Shown: in pieces, positions 25,215 to 37,375 of the stretch
Layout of the letters: each line of letters starts with the position of its first letter
How positions within the stretch are numbered: the stretch's first letter is position 1
Source: Physcia stellaris
Taxonomy: Eukaryota > Ascomycota > Lecanoromycetes > Caliciales > Physciaceae
NCBI GenBank assembly: GCA_018902385.1
Contig: JABSSW010000058.1
Location: forward strand, 1-64,000
DNA: 64,000 nt
Direction: 5' to 3'
The notes under the pieces: model-generated
The model's input: the letters and a program-made list of their open reading frames with translations, nothing else
Databases searched by the model: none
Told to the model about the DNA's origin: nothing
Position numbers and translations under genes: made by a program

Positions 25215-25874
25215 GTTTATTGCACAACGTATTGAGATTTTTGATCACGTATTTTTGTACAAACTCGACGAAATTTTGAATCATTCATATGCGAAATCTT
25301 GTAAACAATAAACGATTACAAATTGAGAATTTGCATTTTTTTGAATAATGATTTGTTTGACGAAAAATTTGACGTTTCGATAAACAATATAATCGTCATC
25401 GTCGTGATTGACTGATAAATCGAAACAGAAAAAATCGAATTCGTGTCGATAAATGTGTCGTCAATAAGCGATTTCTGATTGCTGAATGAACATGATTGAA
25501 TAAATAAATAAATTTCTGATAGAGTAAATAAATATGTTGATCAAAAGATTAGATATTTGAGTTGCGAAAAACTCGTGAATAAATAAATGTTTCGTAATTG
25601 AAATTTCGAATGTCGAATAATTAAATGTTTCGAAAGTTAAATATTTTGTTTGTCACATTGAATGTTCGAAAACTAAATGTTGCAAAACAATTAAAATCGT
25701 TATCGTCAAACTTGATTAGATATTTCACGAGAATTGCAGCAATTATCGTCTGTTAAACTAAATATTTCACGAAAATTGAAATTGCATTGCAACTAGACGT
25801 TACACGATAATTAAAAGTTGTTTGTAAAACAACGATAAAAGTTGTTCAATCGATTACTCGATGATGTTATCATT

Positions 25875-26035
25875 CGTTACGATAAAACGTATTGAATAAT
25901 AATGTGATTGATAAAATAATTGAATTGTTATTATTTAAGAAACAGAGTGCAAATATTGAGTCAAATTGTCAAGACGCTAATTTGTTTTTGTCAAGATATT
26001 TCGACTTCAGTTCTATGTGAAGATTTATCGTAACA
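25875..26035. repeat. Right LTR of the 2.8-kb element
   Basis: It is 161 bp and starts CGTTACGATAAAACG, so the first base differs from the usual T of a TG terminus. It ends TTTATCGTAACA. It is followed by ATTAC, the right half of the target-site duplication. Confidence 0.85.
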
Positions 26036-27302
26036 ATTACGAAAAAACAATGTTTTTGACTAATCGATTAATCGACTCGAAATCGAATTTAAACGCATAA
26101 ATCAATAAAAACTTTTTTTCGACGAAATAAACGCAATATTTACGAAACGATATTAAATTATCGTGATAACATTATGAATAATAATAAAATTGAATCGTGA
26201 AAACGAAATTTTTTTTTCGAAAAAAATGTTATATTTTATTAATCAAAACGTTAAATTCGATTAAATTAACGTATTTGACGATTTTAACATAACATAACAA
26301 TTTTAATTTTTTTTTCGCATTTTTTTTTTCGATTTTTAGTTTTTATTATCGTTTCGATGTTATTTAAATTCAAAATTTTTGTCGTATAAAAAATTGAATC
26401 GTGTCAAAAACATATTTAAAAATTGTTGTTAAATTTTATCAAATTTTGAAATAATAACGAATTATTTGACAATAAAAAATAATATTTGTGAAATTTTGAT
26501 ATTTTGCAAACATTCAAATTTATCGACAAGATTTTCAATAAAATTTTTAATTTTCGAAATAATAACAAATCGTCAAAACGACGTTTGCAAAAAAAAATAT
26601 TATCAACATGTTTGATAAATAAATTAATTGATAAATAATTTGATAAATAAAACAATTTAACAAATATGTCGAAATAAACAAATTATGTTTTTGTTTTTAT
26701 TAACGAATTTTGAAATAAACGTGATTCAAAATTTAACGTGCGCATATTATTTGCAATTTTAATATTTTGTATTTATTTGTTTTTGTTTAATTAATCAATC
26801 AATACAAACATACAAATATAATTCATGATAAATTCAAACATATAAAAAAGTGTTCGTGTTTTGTAACGTTTTGATTACACGATTCGAAACAATTATTTTT
26901 TCGAATATCAAAAACATATAATTTTAATTTTCATTAATTGATGCAAATAAATCAATTTTTTTAAAAAAAATTCGTATAAATACACAATATGTTACAAAGA
27001 TTACAAGACTATATTGATAGTCTAGAAGTTATGACGAGCTGATAATTGAACTGATAATAAGAAATAATGTACATATTATGATGTTTTGGTTGAGACGCCG
27101 CTTGACTAGCCGATCGGGACTAGCGTGTCCCAATTCTTAATCCTCTGACGAGACAGCTTGAGCTGGGGAGCGCGGATTGCAAAGACAAATGCCAAGGTGT
27201 AGTATCGCAGTCGAGAAATCCGCTTTTCAAGTTGCAACCTCGTTGTTATCTTCGTATGGTGCTGCCGCGTAAACGCAGACATTCAAGTCTCCAATCCTCG
27301 CC
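26036..27302. other. AT-rich tail, compartment boundary and upstream region of complex I gene
   Basis: AT-rich mutated sequence without recognisable element continues to about 27,000. Between about 27,000 and 27,090 the composition changes sharply to ordinary GC content with normal CT, CC, AG and GG use. The remaining roughly 210 bases up to the ATG at 27,303 must hold the promoter of the complex I gene. Confidence 0.7.
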
Positions 27303-28091
27303 ATGAACTCGGAGAGAGGTACCGAGCAGGTTTTTGTGCCCACTAAGCAGTTGGATACTCCATATCCTGTCAGTCTCACCCAGTGTACTATTATCTGATG
27401 CTAATTAAACCTCCAGCTCATCGATAGTGACCCGTAAATTTTCCACCCCAGTCCCCCATGTAGGTCATACTGACCCGGCTAGTCATTTCAAACGAGTGTG
27501 TAGATATGCTCGACAATCTGACTACTTGGCTGGGCTTTTAACCGCCACTGGTGGGCCGGGCTTGATGCTGCTGTGGGAACGAGTAGCGCCTTCATATGTG
27601 GGAAAAGGAGGGTTCGCGTCGATCATGCGACTGACAGGCCTAGTCGGGATTGTTGGGGGCTTTGGACTCTTTTACACTCGCTCAATACGTAAGGACATTG
27701 CATCCTTTGGTGCTGGGTCGGAGTGCTGATGACGAGTGACACCGCAGAACGATTTTATGGTTTCACAGAGAACAAGCGTGAAATAGAGATGGATATGCGA
27801 GAGATGGTAGATAAGGTGAAGAGAAAAGAGCCCCTGTACGGAGTTCCCAGCTTGTCACCACATTTACAGGGCGTTGCCGCCCGGAACTCGAGATACGCAG
27901 GGGTATTTTTCTATGTCATACCCTGGGCCAACTTCGTCAACCATAACCAGGTACGCTTCAATTGATCTGCAACGGAAGTGCAGTATATCATCGTTGCTGA
28001 CGCTTTTGCCACCTAGCACGGTGTGGATACTGCCAAATACTACCGGCAGGCTGAAAAAGAGCTGGCGGCCGAAGAAGCTCAGAAGTCCTAG
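27303..28091 (+). CDS. NADH:ubiquinone oxidoreductase (complex I) 21-kDa-type subunit
   Basis: This is an accessory subunit of mitochondrial respiratory complex I. Exons: 27303-27368, 27417-27433 (17 nt), 27483-27688, 27748-27950 and 28017-28091, giving 188 aa with every junction in frame. Landmarks of this fungal family are visible: LIDSDPHFKRV near residue 23 (joined across the micro-exon), a glycine-rich membrane segment (about residues 55-95), RFYGFTEN, the GVAARNSRY block and the C-terminal HGVDTAKYY. The first ATG opens the frame and the N-terminus is short, as usual in this family. It is the first host gene beside the AT-rich block, about 215 bp from it, with no sign of mutation. Splice sites are inferred. 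Confidence 0.88.
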
Positions 28092-29375
28092 GACCTGTCT
28101 CGGACGACACCTTTACAACGAATTGTCACGCTACGCTTCACGTCCCGGTTTCACATTCACAGTGACATGGGCCAAGATGAACTTGTGCATTTGTCAAATT
28201 TTGTTGTCTCAGGATCCCAAAGTCCTGTCGATGGGTTTTCCAAGATCAACCAGAGTCAAGACTCTACTGCAATTCGGATGAATCGTTGGGAGCTTCTGGG
28301 TCGAAATCACTATAGTTTCCCCTGGTCTTTTCCTCTGAAACGACCGGCGGAATCTCGGTATTGAGTTCTCGACGTCCTTTGGTCCTCGGGTCGGGGGCTA
28401 AGATGGTATGAGCGCATTGCATTTGCTTTCCTTATAAAGATCCCTACCCTTCTCATTTTCTTTAACGTAGAAGCGCCGGAGTAACATGATCGCTTCCTCT
28501 CGAAAAATACCGCCACGCACCGGATATGGTGGATCAACATTGGGGCTACACTCTGCATTATGGCTCGTTTCCCTCTGATCACAAGGTGAATACATACTCG
28601 GAGTGGATCGAGAGCACTCCGCCGGTGCCACCAAATCGTTCATTGGCACAGCCGAAAAAGACGGCCCTGATCTGGTACTGCCGCAGAGCTGATGCACACA
28701 TTATACATGGCTCTACTGTAACGTACAGGTCCGTCTCTCGTAGAACCGAAGGAGGATAATCTTTGACTATGTCATCAATCGCTTGGAATTCCGCATGTCT
28801 GGTGCCCTGATAAACCTCGTGAGCGTTGAGACCTATCTACTCAGGCAATTCTGTAATGAAACATTCATAAATTTGTTGGTAGCGTTCATGCCTTTTGCAA
28901 TAATGCGACCTCTGTGGACAAAAACACATCCAACAGGAGTTTCATCCGACTCTAGCGCTAGCTCTGCCTGCACCAATCAGCAGGAAATTAGGCTACAAAG
29001 GTAGAGAAATTTTGACCATGATTAGGGCTTCACGCATAAAGCCTTCATGTGACTCGAAGTCACGGCATCCAGTGTTCATCACTTAATCGCCTCGGGAGTA
29101 AGGCTGTGGCAACGTCGATGAGTTCTACAAATATTCACAAGCTTCCTAGTACGTACGGAGGTACAAGCAGCGCAATGGGGCTCGTATACCGCTAAATAAA
29201 GTACAGAGGCTATTTCTATATTGATGTAATATTACGAGCACGTTACCTATATTACGCCTCAACAACTAAGGTAAGGTACCACCTACATTGACTAACCCTA
29301 CCCAATGTAATAATTCCCGTCTATTCACCCGTCATCGTGTAGAACGATGAAGTAGATATACCAGGCTCGATTAGG
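28092..29375. other. Intergenic region
   Basis: There are about 1.3 kb between the complex I gene and the ATR-type kinase gene. Open frames here are short and show no domain or codon pattern I trust. Around 29,140-29,290 there are several GTAC and GGTACC motifs of the kind that recur in other gaps of this locus. Confidence 0.6.
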
Positions 29376-32300
29376 ATGAATGTTTTGCTGCAGTCAAATG
29401 GAGATCTGCCGCCTTCTACAATAGCGGCCCAATTGGTTGACAACCTTACGCGAGGAAAACATCACTCAAATCATCAAGATCATCAAGATCGTGCAGATTT
29501 TGAGAATTTACTACAGATCTTTGAGACCGAGCAAGATGGAGGGCGACATGCGGAAATTCCAGAGGAGGCAGAAGAAAGTGCAAAACTCATTGTCGTCGTT
29601 ATCAAAGCTGGCCTCGATCCACTACTCCGGGAGAACCCGTTTGAAGGCCACGATATTGTGGTCAAGCAGGCATCACGCAGTCTCGGGGTGATAGATGTAA
29701 CCATGAAACGATGCCCTGAAGTTCTTCACTTTCATCGTAGTCATCTGGAAGTTGATCCAAAGCTCTGCAGCCCGTTGTACTTGTGGCTTGTACCTAAATT
29801 GCTCATCGTGGGCAGCAATAGACAAGATCAAAGCCTAGTCTCAGCAAGTACAGCGGTCCTCCATACCATGATGGGTATTGAAAGAAGGATGCGGTCAAAG
29901 AACCCGAGACTTCTTAATATATACCCATACATCATTGGCTGCATAGAAGGTAGGTCTTCCGAGCGGCAGAATGCTGATATACTGTTGAGAATGACTAAAC
30001 TAGCCTAATATAGATTGCCTTGTGCATCTGGAAAGTCCGAATTCAAAGCTTGCAAATACCAAGCCAATGAAGCAACTCTTGGTTCCATCTATTGAAACAC
30101 TATCTGAAGCTTGGCCTTCCACAACTCAAAGAAACCTGGAGCAGGTTTCTCTGCAGGTCCGCGTTAAAAACGTTCACCAAATTTTGCTCACGTCGATCCT
30201 GGCTGTTCACGCAGTAATGACCTTGCCCCATTGTAGTTTGAGGCGTACCCTGGCCAGTGCGCAGATGTCTCCTGATCGCTCATTACTACTGGGGTTTATA
30301 TCACGATTTTGGTCTGTAGCAATCCCCTATCTGCAAGAGTCGTTCCCTTCAATGTCCGAGCTCAACTGGCCTCGGATCTTCCTAGACACCGTTGGTCGAT
30401 TCTTCTCGTCTCTTAGTGGTATTAGGCTTGAATCCACGATCGCCGCAAGACTTTCGAGCTTCACATCTCAGATAATTGAATTCTTTTTCTTGAGGCTGGA
30501 GGCACCTCGGCTTTCGCTTCTCGTTCAAGAATCTCTTCATGCAGCATGCTTCGAGATAGCGCTTCTGTGTCGGGAATCTCCAAATTGGGCTCTTGCACTC
30601 ATGGAGTATGCTGTACCCACCTTTCGCAAAGTAGAGGCCAGGAAACCGAAACTCGTGGGAGAACTCGGAGTAAGTCGGTCCTATGCATTGACCAAACAAG
30701 GTGCTTATTCGCACTTAGTTAGTGGTTAATCTCGTTATCGAGACCGCCGAGGCAGCCTCAGCGTCCTTTCATAACTCGGGTGCTCTCTCAGCGGCTGATG
30801 GTTCGTTACCCAATTTTGCCGGGTTGCAGTTGCACCAAGCGTACCTGCGAAGGCTTCATGCTTTTGACAGAGGGTCAGAAGAAGTTGGAGAAGAACGGCC
30901 AGCGAAGCGACCTCGTATCTCCCACAAGGATAGCAACGCCAGTAAGACAGAACACGTACCTAATCTCTTAGAGATATTATCCCGACTATTGGGAGCAAAA
31001 GAGCCTCAAAGTCTTGCTAGCATTGCTGGCATCGTAAGGTAAGCGGAAGCACACTTCTTATGGACCATTTGCTCATGGATTTAGAGCTAGTTATACCGGT
31101 TTGGCAGAGAATGATCAGTGTTCCCTGTTCTTTATTTTAGGGCAAATTACCTGTACAAGTAACCAAGCCGAAGAACGGCAGCTATCTGAAGGAGACGTGA
31201 CTCACATAGCAACAGGCCCCCAGATCAACGATTGCCGGCTTTGTAACGGGCGGTCAAGCTTCCAGTCTCGCCAGCCATCGCCCAAATGCGTAGATTTAGA
31301 GCATATCTTCACGATATTTTCAGAGTTGCTTCAACTTTTGCAGAAACCCAAAAGAAGGGGGCCTCGGGTTGCTGCAATGATTACACTTAAAAGACTCTTG
31401 CTGCATGCGTCGTTCAGCCAGCATCACGATCTTGCAAATTCACTGTATGGGCAGTGGTGTCTCCAGGCGCTGCGAGCTTCAGCGAGGGAATTGAGAATAG
31501 CTGCTGGGTCTGTCAATCAAGCGCCTTTAGACTTATCATCCCAATTAACGCTTTTAGGCGAGCTTTATCAGCTTTCCTACAAAGTCGAATCGATCATGCC
31601 ATTCTACAAAGCAACCGTAGGCTAATACTCGAAAATTTACGTACATTATCAGCAGATAGCGATACGAAACTGCAGGAGACCTGTATACTCGCTTGGGGCC
31701 AAATAGCTCGGTGAGCCTAAAGCTCATCAAAGGTTGCATCCTGCTGATATTCATGTGCTAGAGTCACGGGTGGCGACGAGAGAAACATCGTGCTGCTGCG
31801 GTTGGTACAATATCTGGGCCATACGAACCAAGTCATATGTGGTCTTGCATATGAGGAGGTAAGGCAGTGTTGACGTATTGTCTGAAAACGTCTCACAGGC
31901 GGCAGGTACGCAGAGTTTCTAGCGACTTGTCGCTTACTCCCTTACGACTCTTTGCGCCATATTGGCGGACGATTGCAGGAGGTGTGGTGAACGAGATACA
32001 GCGCCGTCCTCAGATTGCCCAGCAGCTATCTGATCTCCTGGGAATGACAGTCAGCGAGTTCCTGCTCTTTACACAGACCTACACAATTCCATATCTTGTT
32101 TTGACCAAGAAGCGCGAAATTCTGCAGAGAGTCGCAGACTCTTGCAATCGTTCGCCCAAGACATTATGCATGGAACACAGTAATCTGGCAGCTATTCTTG
32201 CTTGCATATTACTCCAGGATTCTGACAACATGGAGAGCACGATCATGATTTTGTTTGCGGCTGTTTCCCCAGAGTTCAGCAAGATAGATTATACAGAATT

Positions 32301-35300
32301 ACTCAAGGCAGAGCAGCCATTGACTGCCTCAGAGCTTTTGAAGGCTGCTGGCGAGGACGATGATTCGAAGAGGAAAAAGGTGAGCTTGTCGGGGCACTAT
32401 AAGTTCCGCTCTGACTGTTAGTGCTAGGCCTACCAGGCGCTTCGATTCCTAGCAAGTGTCTCACACGGCAGGCTAAGCTCCTCTCGAGGCACGGCACGAA
32501 AGGTCGACGTAATAGGACCTTTTTTTGAAGATCATGTTCTGGGTGTCATGGCTCATTTTTCGGATACGATAAATGATGGGGTGGATTCACAGCCAGTATC
32601 AGAAAAACTTCGGTGCTTGGGAGCCATTCGCGAGATGCTCAGGCTGGCAAGAAACTATATCAGCAATGGCTTACCACAGGTCGGTTTGGCAGCTCTGTCT
32701 GTATCTACTTACATTAACAGATCAGTAGATCTCAGCATGCTTACAATCCGCCATCCAGAATGAGGAACTTTGCAACTTGGCCTTCTCTGCTTGGATGGTC
32801 ATGATCAGTATACTTGGTGAGGAGGAAGTTGGACCACTAGTGGATCCCACTTTTGCGATCATCGCCCAGCACTGGGAGCTTTTCAGCCCTGAGACGCAAG
32901 GGCAGGCTCATGACATGATCAGTCAGCTGCTGAAGTCTCACCCAGCATTGATCCGAGAAACAGTGAACACCATTCCTTCGTTAGCACCAATACCACTAAT
33001 GTCGAAGTTCGAGGATGAATTGGGCAAAGTCAAGGCGCAAATGGACATCAAGCATCAATACCAAGCCTTCAGCCAGCGGTGCCAGAACGAGAATGCTACA
33101 GTTGTGACAAGAGCTCTCCTCGAGCTTCAAGCTTACCTTGAAAATCATCAAAATTTTATACACGAAGCAGCTGTGAGAGAGCAGCCAGATTCTGTGGTCT
33201 CCCAACTTACTCGATCGGTTCTCGACTCTTGTATCCAGTTTAACGAGTCACACCCAACAGTATCGGGCCTTGCTGTGAAATGCCTAGGCCTGATTGGATG
33301 TCTTGATCCTACGCGGATCGAGGCAGCAACGGAGAAAAAAGACATCTTGGTGCTCTCCAATTTCACCAGGGCAGAAGAGACAAAAGACTTTATTGTGTTT
33401 TTCATCCGCGAAGTGCTCGTCAAAGTCTTCTTGTCAACCACCAATCCCAGAGCGCAAGGGTTTCTAGCCTATGCTATGCAAGAGCTACTGATGTTTGCAG
33501 AATTCGACAAGTCAGTGGTTCGTTCCCGTGGCACACAATTCAATGCCAATTATCAGAGATGGATGGAGCTTCCCGAGTCGGTCAGGAATACTCTTACCCC
33601 ATTCTTGACATCAAAATACGTTGTCACTGCCGCTGTGCAGCAGCCAAAATGCTCATATCCCTTATACAAGCCCACAATGACGCACAGTCAATGGCTGCGA
33701 GGGCTAACGTTTGACCTCTTGAGGAATGGTGTCGGCGAGAATACAAAGATGTTATTCCCAGTCCTGAGCAGGATCGTTCGGTTTCAGGACATCACAATTC
33801 CGACCTTTCTCCTACCATTTGCAGCATTGAATGTTATAGTAGGCGGAACGGAGCGGCAGAGGCTTGACGTCGGAGCAGAGTTGAACTACATCTTGAGCCA
33901 TTCGATGCCTGAGGATGATATGGCGGCAAGAGAAAATCTGAGACTGTGCAGTCAGGTATGTGGAAGCATTGTCGATTGCCACGCTATTGTAGTAAAGTTT
34001 AACTTTGATTAGAACGTTTTTCATATACTTGATTACCTTTCCCGATGGATGCAGGAAAAGAAAAAAGAAATCAACGGCAACAAGCATGGTCCATCGCGCA
34101 CGGCCCGTTCGTCCTTCGAGGCGAGTTTCGAGGTCGCTAATGTGCAAATCCAGGCCATTGAAGGACTATTAGAATTGATACCTGCAGAGATCATATCTCG
34201 TCGGGCCGTTGAGTGTAGATCGTATGCTCGCGCTCTTTTCCATTGGGAACAATTTATCCGGCAGCAGAGAAATGCAGCGAACGCGCGAAAAGAAACATTC
34301 AGCCCCGAACCATTGTACGAGAGACTCCAAGACATCTACAGTCAAATCGACGAGCCCGATGGTATTGAAGGTATTTCAGCTAATTTACAGGTGTTGAACA
34401 TCGATCAACAGATCATTGAGCATCGCAAAGCTGGCCGATGGGCAGCGGCGCAAAGCTGGTATGAGCTGCAATTGAGTGAGAGACCCCATGATGTCAACGT
34501 TCAATTCGATCTCCTCACAAGTCTCAAGGAGTCCGGTCAGCATGGTAAGCGTCCACGCCACCCCACGATCAAGCAGACTCATATTGATAGATGTACTTTT
34601 GAACCAAATTGAAGGTTTCCAAAAATCCAAAGCTACCAGTATCATATCGCTACCTTTCGCTGCCGAAGCTTCCTGGGTAACTGGAAATTGGACAAAGCTG
34701 AGGAAGTACATTGGTATGCATACTGGAAGCATTGTGGAACACTTCAACATAGGTATTGGTTCAGCACTACTGGCATTGCTTGACGGTCAAGACGTCCAAT
34801 TTCTTGAGAAAATGCATGCTCTCCGTCAGAGCATCGCTAAAGGTCTTTCGGCGAATACCACCATGTCACTGCAAGGGTGCCACGATGCAATGCTTAAATT
34901 GCATGTTCTGACCGAAGTTGAGTTGATTAGTGGAGTCGGGTCTGCTACGAATCTTGATCTGCCAACGCTTATAACAACTCTTGGGCAACGGCTAGACGTA
35001 GTAGGCGCATTCTTATCAGATAAGCAATACCTGCTTGGCCTAAGGCGAGCAACCATGCAATTAACTAGGTACCGGGATAGAGTTACGTCCAAGTCTTCCA
35101 AAGCCAGGCTGACTCTAGCAGGAGAAAGTATGTCTCAAGCCTGGATATCGCATCGGCATGGGTCACGAGCGCAAAGCTTGCACGTAAAGGCGGTTTCATT
35201 CATCAGGCTTTTAATGCTGTCCTCCACGCTTCTCAATTAGGGGACGACTCTGCCACTATCGAACACTCTCGCCTTTTGTGGCGCGAAGGCCAACATCGGA

Positions 35301-37375
35301 AAGCGATACGTAGCTTAGAGGGCGCTATCGCTGCCAACGCATTTAGATCCCATGATTATTTCCAGGCTGAAGAATCCATGATACCGGCCGACCCAAGTAG
35401 GGAAACGCAGCAGAACCTTCTGACCGGAAGAGCTCACTTACTACTTGCCAAATGGATCGACCGAGCAGGCCAGACACAGTCGGATGTCATAGTTCGTCAG
35501 TACCGGTTGGCAGTCAGTTGCCACTCACGGTGGGAAAAGGGGCACTACTATCTGGGCAAACATTATAATAAGCTTTTGGAATCCGAGAAAGCCAAACCTC
35601 CTCCGAAGCAGGCGCAAACCTTTGTGTCGGGGGAGACGGCGAAATTAGTTATTGAGAACTACCTTCGATCTATGGTTTACGGAGCCAAATACCTTCATCA
35701 AACACTTCCCAGAGTGCTAACTTTGTGGCTAGAGCTTGGCTCTGCCGCTGAACAGCCTCTAGACCCCGTGTATGGTAATGACGAAAACTTCCGGAGCCAT
35801 ATATCTGCCCAGCAACGGAAGATGTTGACCGCAGTCCATGCGCAGCTGAAGAAATATATCGAACGACTACCAGCTTTCGTCTTCTACACCGCTCTTTCGC
35901 AGATAGTTGCTCGTATATGTCATGCGAATCAAGCTGTCTACGCGAACCTCATCGATATCATAGTTAAGGTCGTCGGTCAACATCCACAACAAGCGCTATG
36001 GACATTGCTAGCAGTACTAGAGTCTTCGTCCAAGGATCGAGCGCAACGAGGTTTGACGTGCCTCAGCAAGCTGCAAGAGCATGCAAGGAAATCTAGGACT
36101 GACTCACTGGACCTTAAAGCACTAATTGTACAGAGCTCAAGGCTGTCCAAGCAGTTGCTGCAGGTCTGTGAGAAAGATATTCAAGGGAAGCCTACGAATA
36201 TCAGCATTACCAAGGACCTTGGCTTCAGCCACAAATCTGCACCTTGCAAGATTGTGATTCCACTCGAATCAACATTGACGGCAAGCCTGCCTACCATGAC
36301 GGATAATGCAAAGGGCGTCAGAGCGCACAAACCGTTTTCTAAGGACATCATCACTATCTCAAGCTTCCTGGAGGAGGTGCTTGTCCTAAGCTCTTTGCAA
36401 CGGCCACGGAAGATCAGCATACGCGGCTCCGACGGCCATGTCTATGCACTTCTCTGTAAACCGAAGGATGACCTACGCAAAGATCAGAGATTGATGGAGT
36501 TCAATGCCATGATCAATCGATCCCTTAAGAAAGACTCCGAGTCGAGCAAGCGGCGGCTTTATATCAAGACTTACGCTGTGACACCATTGAATGAAGAATG
36601 CGGTTTGATCGAGTGGATTGACAATCTCAAAACTCTGCGGGATATTCTGCTAGTTACATACAAGCAGAAGAACGTCGTTATTAATTATGGCGAGCTTCGG
36701 ACGCTTCTCAATGAAGCCTGCTCTGACCACAGCAAAACGCCAATCTTCACCAAGCAGGTGCTCGCTAAGTTCCCTCCTGTGTTCCATGAATGGTTCATCG
36801 AGATGTTCCCTGAGCCTTCGGCATGGTTCGCTGCCCGCCTACGCTACACTCGCTCTTGCGCAGTCATGTCCATTGTCGGGCATGTTCTAGGCCTGGGAGA
36901 CCGTCATGGTGAGAACATCCTCTTTGAAGAAACTAACGGCGGTACCTTTCACGTCGACTTCAACTGTCTTTTCGACAAAGGCCTGACATTCGAGAAGCCT
37001 GAACTCGTCCCCTTCCGTCTGACTCACAACATGATTGACGCTTTCGGTGCTTACGGCTACGATGGACCATTCCGCAAAAGCTGTGAACTGAGTCTAGGCA
37101 TACTCAGGGCGCATGAGGATACTTTGATGACAATCTTGGAGACATTTGTGTATGATCCCACGGCGGATTTTATAGGGAGAAAGAAGAAGCATGTCAATAT
37201 TGTGCCAGACACTCCCGAAGGAGTGTTAGAGAACGTGAAGAACAAAGTGAGGGGGCTACTGCCAAATGAAAGTATGCCATTGAGCGTGGAGGGTTATGTG
37301 CAGGAGCTAATACGCCAGGCGACGGATCCAATGAGGCTAGCGAGTATGTATATCGGCTGGTGCGCCTTTTTTTGA
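29376..37375 (+). CDS. uvsB: ATR-family checkpoint kinase (Mec1/Rad3/UvsB)
   Basis: This is a PI3K-like protein kinase that senses RPA-coated single-stranded DNA with its ATRIP partner and triggers the S/G2 checkpoint. Twelve exons join in frame to 2,479 aa: 29376-29949, 30014-30669, 30719-31038, 31085-31507, 31558-31710, 31762-31858, 31906-32379, 32428-32679, 32729-33955, 34013-34544, 34591-35068, 35122-37375. N-terminal HEAT-like repeats include CILAWGQIAR (about 702). A UME-type segment lies at about 1,100-1,175, and FAT repeats run from about 1,440 to 2,000. The kinase has GLGDRHGENILF (catalytic loop, about 2,319) and HVDFNCLFDKG (DFG-like, about 2,339). FATC ends in MYIGWCAFF. That ending and the kinase motifs favour ATR over TOR or ATM. 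Length fits the family. The junction 35068/35122 uses a weak GTACCG donor. Confidence 0.92.

Larger units (their letters stand above)
23242..26035. mobile_element. Compact 2.8-kb LTR element with target-site duplication
   Basis: Two 161-bp LTRs (23,242-23,402 and 25,875-26,035) enclose about 2.5 kb. LTR ends form the inverted repeat TGTTACGATAAA / TTTATCGTAACA. The flanking pentamers are GTTAC on the left and ATTAC on the right, a target-site duplication differing by one G-to-A transition. No RT, integrase or RNase H motif is visible inside, so the element is probably non-autonomous. Minus-strand frames include a Cys-x2-Cys zinc-finger-like motif near 23,670 and a tandemly duplicated segment near 24,303-24,584. 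Its insertion lies directly beside the repeat array at 22,673-23,215. Confidence 0.8.

Noticed and set aside
28526-28759. A short plus-strand frame between complex I and the kinase gene
   Set aside because: It has no recognisable domain, no supporting splice partners and overlaps other equally weak frames.
28980-29100. A possible tRNA near a GTGACT/AGTCAC hairpin
   Set aside because: There is no matching acceptor stem, D-loop or T-loop consensus around it.
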